A stretch of 64,000 nucleotides of DNA from Idiomarina aquatica (GTDB lineage Bacteria > Pseudomonadota > Gammaproteobacteria > Enterobacterales > Alteromonadaceae), in contig NZ_PIPS01000004.1 in the NCBI RefSeq assembly GCF_003987185.1, forward strand, positions 124,001 to 188,000, in the 5' to 3' direction. Under the pieces are notes generated by a model. That model did no database searches and had not been told where the DNA came from. It was given only the letters and a program-made list of their open reading frames with translations. Below, one piece after another: positions 45,266 to 54,546 of this stretch. Made by a program: the position numbers and the translations under genes. Position 1 is the first letter of the stretch, and each line of letters opens with the position of its first letter.

Positions 45266-46489
45266 TCATAATAAATCTCTCAGTTGTAACGAAAGCTTAG
45301 TAAGGGCACTTTTTCGTTCCTCAAAGTAATCATGCCGATCATAAATCCCCTCAATTCCCTTCAGTTTGTGATTGAGGCAGCGCTCAGCAACATGACCAGG
45401 AACACCAATACTAGCTAATAGTGTTCGGCATGTCCTTCGTAAATCATGCACTCTGAAGTACTCCATGTCTCCCATTAGGTTAGGAGGGTTAGTATTCTTA
45501 CCTGGCTCGTAACCAAACATTTTCCCAATTGCGCGGTTCAGCGTATCTTCCCCCATATGAGGTCTCTTCGCTTGTCTTCGACTAGGTAATACATACTCTG
45601 AATCTGAAGAGCGCACTTTAAGCTCTGTAATCATTTCTAAGGCCAGTTCCGGTAAAGGTATGGTAAGGCCTACCCCAGACTTACTTCGTTCTTTAGGTAA
45701 TTCCCATATGGCCTTATCAAGGTCAAACTCGCTCCACTTAGCCTCACATATCTCTGACTTTCTTACTCCCAGCAAAACTAGCAAAGCACACGCAAGGTAG
45801 TTATCTCGAGTGAATACGTGTTGATGCTCGCGAAAAGTTTTAAATGCTGTCGTTACTTCATCCAGTGTTAAAGCTCTATCACGACTTTTCTCTACCCCAC
45901 CAGCATCACTGACCTTAAATGAACTTGCTGGGTTAGCCCCCACAACATCTATCTTAATCCCATGGTTAAACAACTGCTTGCAGTATAGGAGCGCGTCATT
46001 CGATATGGTTGGACGCCCGGACTCATTGATTGATGTGATGATCCTACGAATATCTCTCGCAGTCACTTGGTCAAGGTTCAACTCTCCAATTAAAGGGGCT
46101 ATGTCCTTTCGATAAACTCTTTCAGGGATATTCCAATGTTTCAGCCGTTTACGGTTGTCTTCCTGCCAGTCCTCAAACAGATCGTTAACTGTTTTAATCT
46201 CCTGCATTTCAGACTGCTTTTTGAGCGCCAGCGGATTTTGTCCCCCTCGCACCTGCTTCATTTTCAAGGCGGCTTCTGCCCTTGCCTCCGCAAGGGACAA
46301 GTCAGAATACTTTCCGAGAGTCATTTCACGACGCTTTTTATTGAAGCTATAGCGAAGCATCCAGTAGGGGATTCCAGGTCCACCTGAAGTTGTGGCCGGA
46401 ACAACAAAATATAACCCACCACCATCAGGGTGACGCCCTACCTTATTCTTAGCTAGGGACTTAATCCCATTAACCGTTAATTTTGCCAA
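45266..46489 (-). CDS. int: P4-type tyrosine integrase of the island
   Basis: 407 residues. The N-terminal DUF4102 arm-binding domain (GRHPDGGGLYFVV, MTLGKYSDLSLAEAR) is followed by the core-binding domain and the catalytic domain with Arg in LLGVRKSEICEA, HDLRRTCRT, and the final His/Tyr in CLNHKLKGIEGIYDRHDY. It lies next to the intact yicC end, with ACCCACCA repeats just upstream of its start. It should catalyse integration at, and excision from, the yicC 3' end together with AlpA. Confidence 0.93.
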   Translation of the reverse strand: MAKLTVNGIKSLAKNKVGRHPDGGGLYFVVPATTSGGPGIPYWMLRYSFNKKRREMTLGKYSDLSLAEARAEAALKMKQVRGGQNPLALKKQSEMQEIKTVNDLFEDWQEDNRKRLKHWNIPERVYRKDIAPLIGELNLDQVTARDIRRIITSINESGRPTISNDALLYCKQLFNHGIKIDVVGANPASSFKVSDAGGVEKSRDRALTLDEVTTAFKTFREHQHVFTRDNYLACALLVLLGVRKSEICEAKWSEFDLDKAIWELPKERSKSGVGLTIPLPELALEMITELKVRSSDSEYVLPSRRQAKRPHMGEDTLNRAIGKMFGYEPGKNTNPPNLMGDMEYFRVHDLRRTCRTLLASIGVPGHVAERCLNHKLKGIEGIYDRHDYFEERKSALTKLSLQLRDLL

Positions 46490-46527
46490 CGTCTTGATTC
46501 CTATGGTTTTACTTAACCAGGCAAATT

Positions 46528-46600
46528 ACCCACCACCTGAATATTTACAAACCATAGCACACCCACCACCTTACCCACCATATTTTTCTGGCTACCCACG
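46528..46600. repeat. Right-end integrase arm-type repeats
   Basis: ACCCACCA at 46528, 46561 and 46573, with a partial copy (ACCCAC) at 46594, between the integrase start and attR. The last two full copies are 12 bp apart, the same spacing as the pair at the left end. Confidence 0.6.
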
Positions 46601-46686
46601 AAAAAAAGCGAATAACCGCGAACAACCTGAAGCTAAAAACCCTTAATAATAAGGGTTCTGCGGTATGACACGAACACAAGCGAACA

Positions 46687-47550
46687 TCACTCAATATTCT
46701 GGATCTGCTCACGCATCTGCTCAATCAACACTTTCAAATCCACGGCGGCGGCGGTGATGTCGGCGTTAATGGATTTAGAGGCGAGGGTGTTGGCTTCGCG
46801 GTTGAACTCTTGCATCATGAAATCGAGGCGACGTCCGCACGGCCCACCTTTTTTGAGGATTTTGCGGGCTTCTTCTACGTGAGCGTCCAAACGATCGAGC
46901 TCTTCAGCAACGTCGACTTTTTGCGCCAGCATGATCATTTCCTGTTCAAGGCGCTGAGGGTCAAGTTCGATTTTCGCTTCTTCGAAACGGGTTAGTAAGC
47001 GCTCACGTTGCCATTTCATCACTTCTGGCATACGTTCACGGACAAAAGTTACCTGTTTACTGACACCATCAAGGCGTTCCTGCAACATCCGGTCAATGGC
47101 CGCGCCTTCGCTTTTGCGGTTATCAATAAAGTCAGCGGTGGCTTTATCCAGCGCCTGCAAGATTTCATGTTGCAAAGCGTCCATATCCTGCTCTTCGGCG
47201 CTCACCACGCCGGGCCACTTTAATACGTCAATCGGGTTGAGTTGTCCGGCCGCCGCGTGCTGACTGACCCATTTAGCACCGGCAATAACACTTTTCGCCA
47301 GCTCTTTATTGATCGATAGTTCGGTCTGACGTGTTTCGTCCATGTGGACATACAGCTTGCATTCGACTTTGCCGCGCTGCAGTTTTTTACGGAATTGATC
47401 GCGCAGGGTGTTTTCCAACGCACGGAAGTTTTCCGGCAAGCGGAAAAAGGTTTCCAGATACCGCTGGTTTACCGAGCGTATCTCCCACGTTGCGGTACCC
47501 CAATCTGCTTTATGTTCGTAGCGAGCATAGCCCGTCATACTTTGAATCAT
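46687..47550 (-). CDS. yicC: YicC-family endoribonuclease
   Basis: 287 residues, full family length, with IQSMTGYARYEHKADWG at the start and the C-terminal DUF1732 segment (GRRLDFMMQEFNREANTLASKS). E. coli YicC is an endoribonuclease implicated in small RNA turnover. The last seven codons are supplied by the island (see attR) and differ from the displaced copy by one amino acid (Q for K). Its native downstream sequence now lies 16 kb away. Confidence 0.95.
   Translation of the reverse strand: MIQSMTGYARYEHKADWGTATWEIRSVNQRYLETFFRLPENFRALENTLRDQFRKKLQRGKVECKLYVHMDETRQTELSINKELAKSVIAGAKWVSQHAAAGQLNPIDVLKWPGVVSAEEQDMDALQHEILQALDKATADFIDNRKSEGAAIDRMLQERLDGVSKQVTFVRERMPEVMKWQRERLLTRFEEAKIELDPQRLEQEMIMLAQKVDVAEELDRLDAHVEEARKILKKGGPCGRRLDFMMQEFNREANTLASKSINADITAAAVDLKVLIEQMREQIQNIE
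46689..46711 (-). repeat. attR: yicC 3' end at island junction
   Basis: The last seven codons of functional yicC (EQIQNIE) plus part of the stop; 20/23 match to attL at 30279-30301. The island copy restores the reading frame, a common property of integration into gene 3' ends. Confidence 0.85.
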
Positions 47551-47559
47551 GGTCTTTCC

Positions 47560-48147
47560 TTATTTTTTCGCGTGTTTTTCGCGATTTTTTTGTTTCTGTT
47601 CGGCGTTTTTCTTCAGCATCACATACACTGCACCGCGGCCACCGTGCGGTCGTTGCGCGCTGTGAAAGGCTAATACCGGCGGCATCTCGCGCAACCATTT
47701 GTTGGTGTAACTCTTTATTAATGCCGGATGCGGCTTGCTGTGTTTGCCCTGGCCGTGAATCACCAACGCGGTACGGATACCAGCCTGGTGACAGTCCTGA
47801 ATGAAGTTAAACACCGCTGTACGGGCTTCCCGTAGTGTGTGGTGGTGCAAATTCAGGCTCGCCTCCATCGCATAACGGCCTTGTTTAAGGCGTTTAAAAA
47901 CACCGGTTTGCACGCCATCACGTTGATATTCAATCACTTCGTCCGGCTCAACCAGCTCAACGTATTCGGTCGAAAGAAAATTCACATTTTCCTGTTCTTC
48001 CGCTTCCGCCGCCCGACGCCGCTCCTTCTGCGCTAATGTCGGCTCAAACGCTGTGCGGATATCCGCCACCTCATCGCCGACTAAGGGCGTTACATCGTTC
48101 ATTTCCTGGCGGAACAATTCAAACTCTTCGTCATCTGAACGCGACAT
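47560..48147 (-). CDS. smrA: Smr-domain endonuclease SmrA
   Basis: 195 residues, close to E. coli SmrA. The N-terminal acidic helical region (~80 residues) precedes the Smr domain with LNLHHHTLREA, IHGQGKHS and HGGRGAVYVML. Smr domains act as nicking nucleases on DNA or RNA; the LDxH motif of MutS2-type Smr reads LNLH here. It is nine bases upstream of yicC on the same strand, so the two are likely cotranscribed. Confidence 0.88.
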   Translation of the reverse strand: MSRSDDEEFELFRQEMNDVTPLVGDEVADIRTAFEPTLAQKERRRAAEAEEQENVNFLSTEYVELVEPDEVIEYQRDGVQTGVFKRLKQGRYAMEASLNLHHHTLREARTAVFNFIQDCHQAGIRTALVIHGQGKHSKPHPALIKSYTNKWLREMPPVLAFHSAQRPHGGRGAVYVMLKKNAEQKQKNREKHAKK

Positions 48148-48274
48148 ACTGCCTCCCGCTCATCGTTGCTTGTCGTATAGTGTAATACGTTGATGGAGGT
48201 TAAGCGATCCATTAACTGCACGAATTTGCTACAATACGTGCTCATAAACCTTCAAGCCAATCACAGGAGATGCC

Positions 48275-48988
48275 ATGCGTCCAAGCGGCCGTACTGCCCA
48301 ACAAATTCGTCCGGTTACCATTACTCGCAATTTCACCAAACACGCGGAAGGCTCAGTACTTATCGAGTTTGGCGATACCAAAGTACTTTGCAATGCTACC
48401 GTTGAAACGGGCGTACCACGTTTCTTAAAAGGTCAGGGACAAGGCTGGGTAACGGCTGAATACAGTATGCTGCCACGCTCGACGCACACTCGTTCGCAGC
48501 GCGAGGCCGCACGTGGTAAACAAGGCGGCCGCACCATGGAAATTCAACGGCTGATCGCCCGTTCTCTTCGTGCCTGCCTCGATTTAAAAGCGCTGGGTGA
48601 GAACACCATTACGTTGGACTGTGATGTGTTACAGGCTGACGGTGGTACCCGTACGGCGTCGATCACCGGTGCCTGTGTGGCGTTGGTCGATGCAATTAAT
48701 TACATGCGCAGCAAAGGCTTAATTAAAGTGAACCCATTAAAGGAAATGGTTGCGGCCATTTCTGTCGGCATCGTCAATGGCGAACCGGTCAGCGACCTCG
48801 AGTACATTGAGGACTCAAAAGCAGAGACCGACATGAATGTGGTCATGACCGAAGCCGGCAAGTTTATTGAAATTCAGGGCACCGCCGAAGGCGAAGCCTT
48901 CAGCTACGATGAAATGCAAAGCCTGGTGGAAATTGCCCGCCACAGCATCAAAGAGCTGATTGATATCCAGAAATCGGCATTGGCGTAA
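48275..48988 (+). CDS. rph: Ribonuclease PH
   Basis: 237 residues, standard length. [26 protein letters not shown] and [19 protein letters not shown] are diagnostic. Phosphorolytic 3' exonuclease in tRNA maturation, hexameric, cytoplasmic. An AGGAG ribosome site precedes the ATG. pyrE follows 18 bp later, the classic rph-pyrE operon. Confidence 0.97.
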   Translation: MRPSGRTAQQIRPVTITRNFTKHAEGSVLIEFGDTKVLCNATVETGVPRFLKGQGQGWVTAEYSMLPRSTHTRSQREAARGKQGGRTMEIQRLIARSLRACLDLKALGENTITLDCDVLQADGGTRTASITGACVALVDAINYMRSKGLIKVNPLKEMVAAISVGIVNGEPVSDLEYIEDSKAETDMNVVMTEAGKFIEIQGTAEGEAFSYDEMQSLVEIARHSIKELIDIQKSALA

Positions 48989-49006
48989 GCGGTCAGGAGT
49001 CACACA

Positions 49007-49648
49007 GTGAAAGACTATCAAAAACAGTTTATTGAGTTTGCCATCGAGCGAGGCGTGCTAAAATTTGGTGAGTTCACGTTAAAATCAGGTCGCACCAGCC
49101 CGTACTTTTTTAATGCGGGTTTATTTAACAAAGGTTCGGACCTTGCCAAGCTGGGACGCTTCTACGCGGCCGCACTGATGGATGCAAATGTCGACTTTGA
49201 TGTGCTCTTTGGCCCAGCCTACAAGGGCATTCCCATTGCTACGGCAACCGCTGTAGCATTATACGACCATCATCAGAAGGACACGCCGTACTGTTTTAAC
49301 CGTAAAGAAAAGAAAGACCACGGCGAAGGCGGTAACCTGGTCGGCGCTGAACTGACCGGCAAGGTCATGCTGGTGGACGACGTCATTACCGCCGGCACGG
49401 CCATTCGTGAATCCATGGAAATTGTCGAAGCCAATGGCGCCAGCCTGGCCGGTGTGCTGATTGCACTGGATCGTCAGGAAAAGGGCAAAGGCGAATTGTC
49501 CGCCATTCAGGAAGTGGAACGCGACTTTGGTGCGACCATTATCTCTATCGTTGGCCTTAATGACATCATCGAATTCTTGAAAGACGATCCGGAGTTCAAC
49601 GAGCACTTACCAAAAGTACAAGCCTACCGCGAGCAATACGGCGTGTAG
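49007..49648 (+). CDS. pyrE: Orotate phosphoribosyltransferase
   Basis: 213 residues, starting with GTG behind AGGAG. PRPP loop [16 protein letters not shown] and the N-terminal [14 protein letters not shown] are diagnostic. Converts orotate to OMP in pyrimidine synthesis. Cotranscribed with rph; in enterobacteria pyrE is controlled by attenuation in the rph end, but no attenuator is evident here. Confidence 0.97.
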   Translation: MKDYQKQFIEFAIERGVLKFGEFTLKSGRTSPYFFNAGLFNKGSDLAKLGRFYAAALMDANVDFDVLFGPAYKGIPIATATAVALYDHHQKDTPYCFNRKEKKDHGEGGNLVGAELTGKVMLVDDVITAGTAIRESMEIVEANGASLAGVLIALDRQEKGKGELSAIQEVERDFGATIISIVGLNDIIEFLKDDPEFNEHLPKVQAYREQYGV

Positions 49649-49667
49649 GTTGCGCCTTTGGCGCAAC
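49649..49667 (+). terminator. Hairpin after pyrE
   Basis: GTTGCGCC-TTT-GGCGCAAC, overlapping the end of the pyrE stop region. Same design as the hairpin at the displaced yicC end. No T-run. Confidence 0.5.
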
Positions 49668-49669
49668 AC

Positions 49670-49830
49670 AAAAGCGGACGGGGGAGGATTGCTGGGCATC
49701 TTAACCCCTTTTTCAAAAGACGCCCGCAAGTACGTCCCTGTAGGGCTTGACTGGCGCCATCCCTGGCGCCAGACACTTTTGAAAAAGGGGGTTTTCGATG
49801 CCTTAACGCAATCCACCCCCGCCCACTTTT
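49670..49830. repeat. 161-bp imperfect palindrome, MITE/REP-like element
   Basis: Arms 49670-49719 and 49776-49830 are near complements: AAAAGCGGACGGGGGAGGAT pairs with the far end, and AACCCCTTTTTCAAAAG pairs with CTTTTGAAAAAGGGGGTT. The centre holds nested hairpins (CCCTGTAGGG and CTGGCGCCATCCCTGGCGCCAG as two parts). It lies between convergent pyrE and the cyanophycinase-like gene. It probably ends transcription from both sides; an 81-codon open frame inside it is not a gene. Confidence 0.65.
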
Positions 49831-49848
49831 CAGCGCGATTAACGCAGG

Positions 49849-51528
49849 TTATAGCTGCTCTTCTGGTTGGTAAGCAATACCAATTTTGCCGTTAATGATT
49901 TGACATTCACCACCTGCGCTGGCCGTACGGCTGCTGTCATCGATGCGTGCAACCAGACGGTAGTCGTTATTTAATAACGTCATTTCTTTACGATCGCCAC
50001 ACAATACTCGCATCGAATCGATTAAGCCGCGATCACTCAAGAAGTTGGTGGTTGGCTCGGTTTTAACGATGTTGCTGCCTTTCGAAAACTCTGCCGTTTG
50101 CAGGCCAAACGGGTTCATCATACCGGACGCTCCAGCGACCAAATAATGAAACGTTGCCGCGACGGCGTTTGCTGCACCTTGCGCATGTTCGACGAAGAAC
50201 ACCCCACGTTCACCGATGATATCGAAATCGCCTTTTTCCAGATTTACCAGCATGGCGGTATTCTCATCAATACCGATGGATAGTGGCGTGGTGCTGTCAG
50301 CAGCTAATCGAATTAAACGGCCCTGCCGGCCACGCTCTGAGAAGTGTGTATCCAGGCTGGCAAAATGAAACAGTGCCAGGCCACCAAACGGGTGATAAGT
50401 CAGCGTATCAGGGCCGGTATTAGCCGGGCAGGTGTTATCCAGGTCACAGCCGAACGGCGGTGGATTGGTGGCGACGCTGCCATCTTTAATTGCCGATGCT
50501 GTGGTACCGTTGGAAATCATTGGTTTTGCGGTTAACACCGCAGTACCTGCGCTGGTTCCGCCGACCACCAGCTTCTTCTGCTGGACTCTGGCGACGATCA
50601 TACGCAGTAGATCTGATGGGCTGTTATCGTCCTTGACGAACGTATTACGTGTCAGGTTCTGGTCACCGCCATTAAAAAATATCGCGTCGGCATTGGCGAG
50701 CATTTCATACTCTGCTTCCGCGGACTTACAAAATTCTACCTGTTGCTGGTAATCGTCACGATGGACCCGATCCCGATCGTACGCACCGAGCACTTCTTCC
50801 TGAACCTCGTTGAGTTCGTCACAACGGCCTTCTGCGCGCGCTTCAACCACCGCTGAATCCAACGGCAACCAGCGTGCATCGGCGCCAAGCTGGGTAAATA
50901 AGCTGTGATAGAAATCGATGGCTTCATATGGGTCACGAGAGGCTGAGGTTGAAAAGTAAACGACCGGCTGCTTACCTTCTGCGACATTTTGAGCGGCAAT
51001 GTCCATGAAGCGGCGGTACAGTGATGCAGCCTCTTGGTTCAATGATTCGTCGACATTGACCACTTCCGGGAAGTCACTCGACATCGGTACTTCCAGCAGA
51101 TCAATGATCTTCGCATACTCGGCGTCAGACAGCAGGTTGTACGTTGGCAGTGTCGCCCGGCGGGTAAACTCGCGTTCGAAAACACGCTCGGAGATGATGT
51201 CTTCATTCACCCGTTCGTGAATCAACTCCAAGGCATCGACGACTTTCTTCCGGGTTTCCTCACGGTAAGCGCTCCAGACTCGGTCAGAGGTGGCCTCAAG
51301 ACGAAATTTCTCGGATAGATTCAAATAACGGTCAGTGCGCATTTTTTCGCTATCAATCCAGTCAACCTCATCACAGTTGTTGGAATTAAAGCTTGAGCAC
51401 AACGTCAGTGCACCACCTGCCATGAATAAATGGCGATAGTTGTCGTCATTTTCCTGAGCTACCGCGCTCGACATTCCGGCTGCCGTTAATGCAGCGAACG
51501 CAAGACTTTGAGTAACGCGCTTGAACAT
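49849..51528 (-). CDS. Secreted cyanophycinase-like S51 peptidase
   Basis: 559 residues from the ATG preceded by AGAGG; nine more codons are open upstream. Signal peptide ends AVAQ. Peptidase S51 features: FFNGGDQNLTR near 284-294, nucleophile elbow GGTSAGTAV with Ser326, and DTHFSERGRQGRL near 393-405, a signature of cyanophycinases. These cut multi-L-arginyl-poly-L-aspartate into beta-Asp-Arg dipeptides. It is longer than typical cyanophycinase because of a ~130-residue N-terminal region. Divergent from a TonB receptor and peptide genes. Confidence 0.82.
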   Translation of the reverse strand: MFKRVTQSLAFAALTAAGMSSAVAQENDDNYRHLFMAGGALTLCSSFNSNNCDEVDWIDSEKMRTDRYLNLSEKFRLEATSDRVWSAYREETRKKVVDALELIHERVNEDIISERVFEREFTRRATLPTYNLLSDAEYAKIIDLLEVPMSSDFPEVVNVDESLNQEAASLYRRFMDIAAQNVAEGKQPVVYFSTSASRDPYEAIDFYHSLFTQLGADARWLPLDSAVVEARAEGRCDELNEVQEEVLGAYDRDRVHRDDYQQQVEFCKSAEAEYEMLANADAIFFNGGDQNLTRNTFVKDDNSPSDLLRMIVARVQQKKLVVGGTSAGTAVLTAKPMISNGTTASAIKDGSVATNPPPFGCDLDNTCPANTGPDTLTYHPFGGLALFHFASLDTHFSERGRQGRLIRLAADSTTPLSIGIDENTAMLVNLEKGDFDIIGERGVFFVEHAQGAANAVAATFHYLVAGASGMMNPFGLQTAEFSKGSNIVKTEPTTNFLSDRGLIDSMRVLCGDRKEMTLLNNDYRLVARIDDSSRTASAGGECQIINGKIGIAYQPEEQL

Positions 51529-51937
51529 AAATTCAGACCTCTGTTGATACATCACCGCATACGTAGAGCGACACTACTATGCTATTTAGTAAAATTGACA
51601 GCCTTTCACGCTAATGCTATCCCTATAAAACAGTCAATGCTGACTGCGATAATAAGAACATTATAACGACTATGCTGAAAAAAGCTTATCAACTATCCAG
51701 CTATCACTACGATAGCTTCTACTTGTCAGAATGGTTTGACGAATAGGCCACGGTAACCGCCCGGTTACTGCGGCGAGCGTGTGTCGAATCACCTCTTCCG
51801 CTTTGGCTATCTAGCCAACTCATCGTTATTCATGAGCCGCCGTCTGTCCGATTTGTGACAGGACTCGTGACATAAAATTCCCTGCCGTTGAGCAGGTTTC
51901 TCTAAAAATAATTAAAAAACCACAAAGGAGATTTATT
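51529..51937. promoter_or_regulatory. Divergent control region of cyanophycin-type locus
   Basis: 409 bp without a gene. TTGACA at 51595 with TATCCC 17 bp on could be a rightward promoter with a long leader. Two direct GTGACA words at 51855 and 51867 lie near the receptor start and may be regulator half sites. The receptor has a consensus AAAGGAG ribosome site. Assignments are by eye. Confidence 0.4.
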
Positions 51938-54535
51938 ATGTCCAAGTGGAGTCTGATCGTACCCGTAGCGGGTCTGTGCCTATCCCCGATCGCGGCTGCT
52001 ATGCAGCAAGCGCAGGACGCACAACAAACCGAACAACAACAAGACGTTGAAACTATCCAGGTCACCGGTTCACGCCTAAAAGGGGTGGACATGGAAGGTG
52101 CTAATCCAGTTCAAGTATTTAGCCAGGAAGATATTGTCGATCGTGGTCACCTTACCATCGGTTCGTTTCTGCGCGATTTACCTCAGGCGGCAACAGCCGG
52201 CACGTTTACCACCAACGGCAACGTCGGTGGTGCTGATGGTGCGCCGGCGGGTTCAGCCGGGGTTAGTTTACGAGGTTTAGGAAGCAGTTCGACATTGGTG
52301 CTGGTTAACGGTCGCCGTGTTAACGTCAGCTCGTTTGCCAATGGCTCCGATTCGTTTGTCAATGTGAACAACATCCCTATGGCGGCGATTGAACGGGTGG
52401 ATGTACTCACCGACGGCGCGTCCAGTGTCTACGGTTCTGATGCCATCGCGGGTGTCATTAACTTTATTCTACGCGATGACTACGAAGGCCACGAACTCTC
52501 GCTGATGTACGGTGATGACACCGCCAGTTCCGATGCCAGCCGTGTCAATGCCACTTATGTCGGTGGTTTCTCCACCAAGAATTCAAACACCACGGTCATT
52601 CTTGATGTGGTCAAACAAAATGCTCTATTTAACTCAGACCGCCCCATCGATGTTACTTATGAGTCAAATACCTTTGTTGAAATCGACGGCACCGAATACG
52701 CCGAACCGTACTGCAACGACGGTACCGCGGTAGCCGGCGAGCGTTGTGATTATGACTACGTCATACAGCGTGCGATCCAACCGGATTATGACAACATGGG
52801 GGCTACGCTCAGTCACATTTATCGTATCGACGACACCACTGAGTTTTTTGCTGAAGCGATGTACCAACAGAATGAAGGGCACGCCTACGATTCGGGTGCG
52901 GCCTTTTCGGTTACCGTTCCTGCTGACTCACCGATGATTCCCGATTGGGCTAAGCAAATCGATCAGCAGGACGGCAGCGAAGACCCTATCTATGTTGATT
53001 CCCGTTTTCCGGATCGCCGAACACAGAGTTACACCGATGAATCAATCCGGGTATTGGCCGGCCTGCGTGGTGAATTCGATTACTGGCAATGGGAAACCGC
53101 GTTAGCCTACGGCAAGACCGAAAATGAAATTCTGCATACCGGTGGCTTTTATTCAGTAGCCGCGGTCGATGCGGCAACGGCGGCTGGCGAGTTTAATCCA
53201 TTCAACTTGGGGCGTGACAACAGCGAGGCTGTGCTGGCATCGCTACGCACATTAGCGCCGCGTCGTGGTGAATCGGAGCTTACCTCTTTTGATTTTAACC
53301 TCAGTGGCGATCTGTTCCAATTACCCGCCGGCTACGTTAAATCCGTCTTTGGGGGCGAATATCGTACCGAAGAAATTTGGGATAATCCCGCTGATATTGC
53401 CGCCAACAACGGTGTGTTTGCGTTAGGTGCGAGTCAGGCCGCTGCCGATCGTGACCAGTATGCTGTTTACGGTGAGTTTCATGTGCCGTTAACCGATACC
53501 ATTGATACCATTTGGGCGTTGCGCTATGACCATTATTCCGACTTTGGCGGCGACACCAATCCAAAAGTATCGATTCGCTGGCGTGCAACCGATGATCTTG
53601 TCCTGCGTGCTTCGGCAAGTACGGGTTTCCGCGCGCCATCGCTTAACCAGTTGGGTGCCGGAACGTCATTATCCGCGGCCTATGTTGACTGTGAAGCAGG
53701 TTCTCCGTATGCCAGCTTATGTGGTGACAATGGCGCAGCGTTGGGCGAATTAGAGCTGGATCAGGAAACCATCGGTAACCCTAATCTCAAAGCCGAAAAC
53801 TCAACCGCCTATAATACCGGTGTGTCATGGAACATTACTGAAAACTGGCAAGTTACCGCCGATTACTGGCGTTACGACCATGAAGATATTGTCGATATCG
53901 ATGCCAATACAACGTTGGACGCCTGTGTTGCCGGTAACGCGCCTGTGGTCAACACCATTGCTGAATTAAACGGTGAGTTTGGCTGTGTGGTCGATGGTGA
54001 CGGTGATATTTTTTATATGCGCACCGGCTACTTTAATGTTGGTGAGCAAACCACCGATGGCCTCGACATCAACACCAATTACGATCTCGACACAGACGCT
54101 TATGGCCAATTCAAATTGTTTGCAACGGCCACAAAGACCTTCAGTTATGAGCGTAAGGCCACCGAGGATGCCGAACCCGAAGACTTGCTCGGTCGTTTGA
54201 GCGGGGCTGCCGAAATTGCCCGTCCTGATTTTGTTGCCGACTTCGGTGTGCAGTGGTATCAAGGCGCAATTGATGCCAGCCTGATCGGCCATTATGTCAG
54301 CAGTATGGGCGACGGTGACTTCCAGTGGGGCGGCAACACTGAGGTCGATTCCTGGCTAACCTGGAATGCCAGCTTTGGTTATCAAATTATGGACAACCAC
54401 AAACTGTTGTTAACGGTCAGTAACCTGTTGGACGAGGAGCCTCCTTATGCCTCATCGCCAACCAATGGCTATGCGTCGTCAATTCATGACTGGATGGGAC
54501 GTGAAGTCGGTTTACGTTACACCGTTAACTTCTAA
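51938..54535 (+). CDS. TonB-dependent receptor, probable beta-aspartyl peptide/cyanophycin fragment importer
   Basis: 865 residues. Signal peptide (SKWSLIVPVAGLCLSPIAAA), a Gln-rich stretch, TonB box VETIQVTGSRL, a plug to ~residue 210 (SLRGLGSSSTLVLVNGRRV, TDGASSVYGSDAIAGV) and a large barrel ending in VNF. Receptors of this subclass are common next to peptidases in marine gammaproteobacteria. Substrate is inferred from the divergent cyanophycinase-like gene and the downstream transporter and dipeptidase. Confidence 0.85.
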   Translation: MSKWSLIVPVAGLCLSPIAAAMQQAQDAQQTEQQQDVETIQVTGSRLKGVDMEGANPVQVFSQEDIVDRGHLTIGSFLRDLPQAATAGTFTTNGNVGGADGAPAGSAGVSLRGLGSSSTLVLVNGRRVNVSSFANGSDSFVNVNNIPMAAIERVDVLTDGASSVYGSDAIAGVINFILRDDYEGHELSLMYGDDTASSDASRVNATYVGGFSTKNSNTTVILDVVKQNALFNSDRPIDVTYESNTFVEIDGTEYAEPYCNDGTAVAGERCDYDYVIQRAIQPDYDNMGATLSHIYRIDDTTEFFAEAMYQQNEGHAYDSGAAFSVTVPADSPMIPDWAKQIDQQDGSEDPIYVDSRFPDRRTQSYTDESIRVLAGLRGEFDYWQWETALAYGKTENEILHTGGFYSVAAVDAATAAGEFNPFNLGRDNSEAVLASLRTLAPRRGESELTSFDFNLSGDLFQLPAGYVKSVFGGEYRTEEIWDNPADIAANNGVFALGASQAAADRDQYAVYGEFHVPLTDTIDTIWALRYDHYSDFGGDTNPKVSIRWRATDDLVLRASASTGFRAPSLNQLGAGTSLSAAYVDCEAGSPYASLCGDNGAALGELELDQETIGNPNLKAENSTAYNTGVSWNITENWQVTADYWRYDHEDIVDIDANTTLDACVAGNAPVVNTIAELNGEFGCVVDGDGDIFYMRTGYFNVGEQTTDGLDINTNYDLDTDAYGQFKLFATATKTFSYERKATEDAEPEDLLGRLSGAAEIARPDFVADFGVQWYQGAIDASLIGHYVSSMGDGDFQWGGNTEVDSWLTWNASFGYQIMDNHKLLLTVSNLLDEEPPYASSPTNGYASSIHDWMGREVGLRYTVNF

Positions 54536-54546
54536 CGGCAAACGCG

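Larger units (their letters stand above)
30279..46711. mobile_element. Genomic island integrated in the 3' end of yicC
   Basis: About 16.4 kb between two 23-bp imperfect direct repeats. Both read as the last codons of yicC: the left copy encodes EKIQNIE-stop, the right EQIQNIE-stop. A P4-type integrase lies beside the right end, and ACCCACCA repeats lie inside both ends. Contents (Gp2/YagK-like, RadC, AlpA, csrA, restriction-modification, helicase genes) are typical accessory cargo, and much of the DNA looks more AT-rich than its flanks. Mobilizable islands known to use the yicC 3' end (MGIVflInd1 type) are mobilised by SXT/R391 elements; whether this one is has not been shown. Confidence 0.88.

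Noticed and set aside
47331-47804. 157-codon frame opposite yicC/smrA
   Set aside because: Spans two convincing genes on the other strand and has no domain features.
49650-49895. 81-codon open frame after pyrE
   Set aside because: It lies inside the palindromic element and runs into the S51 gene; no ribosome site.
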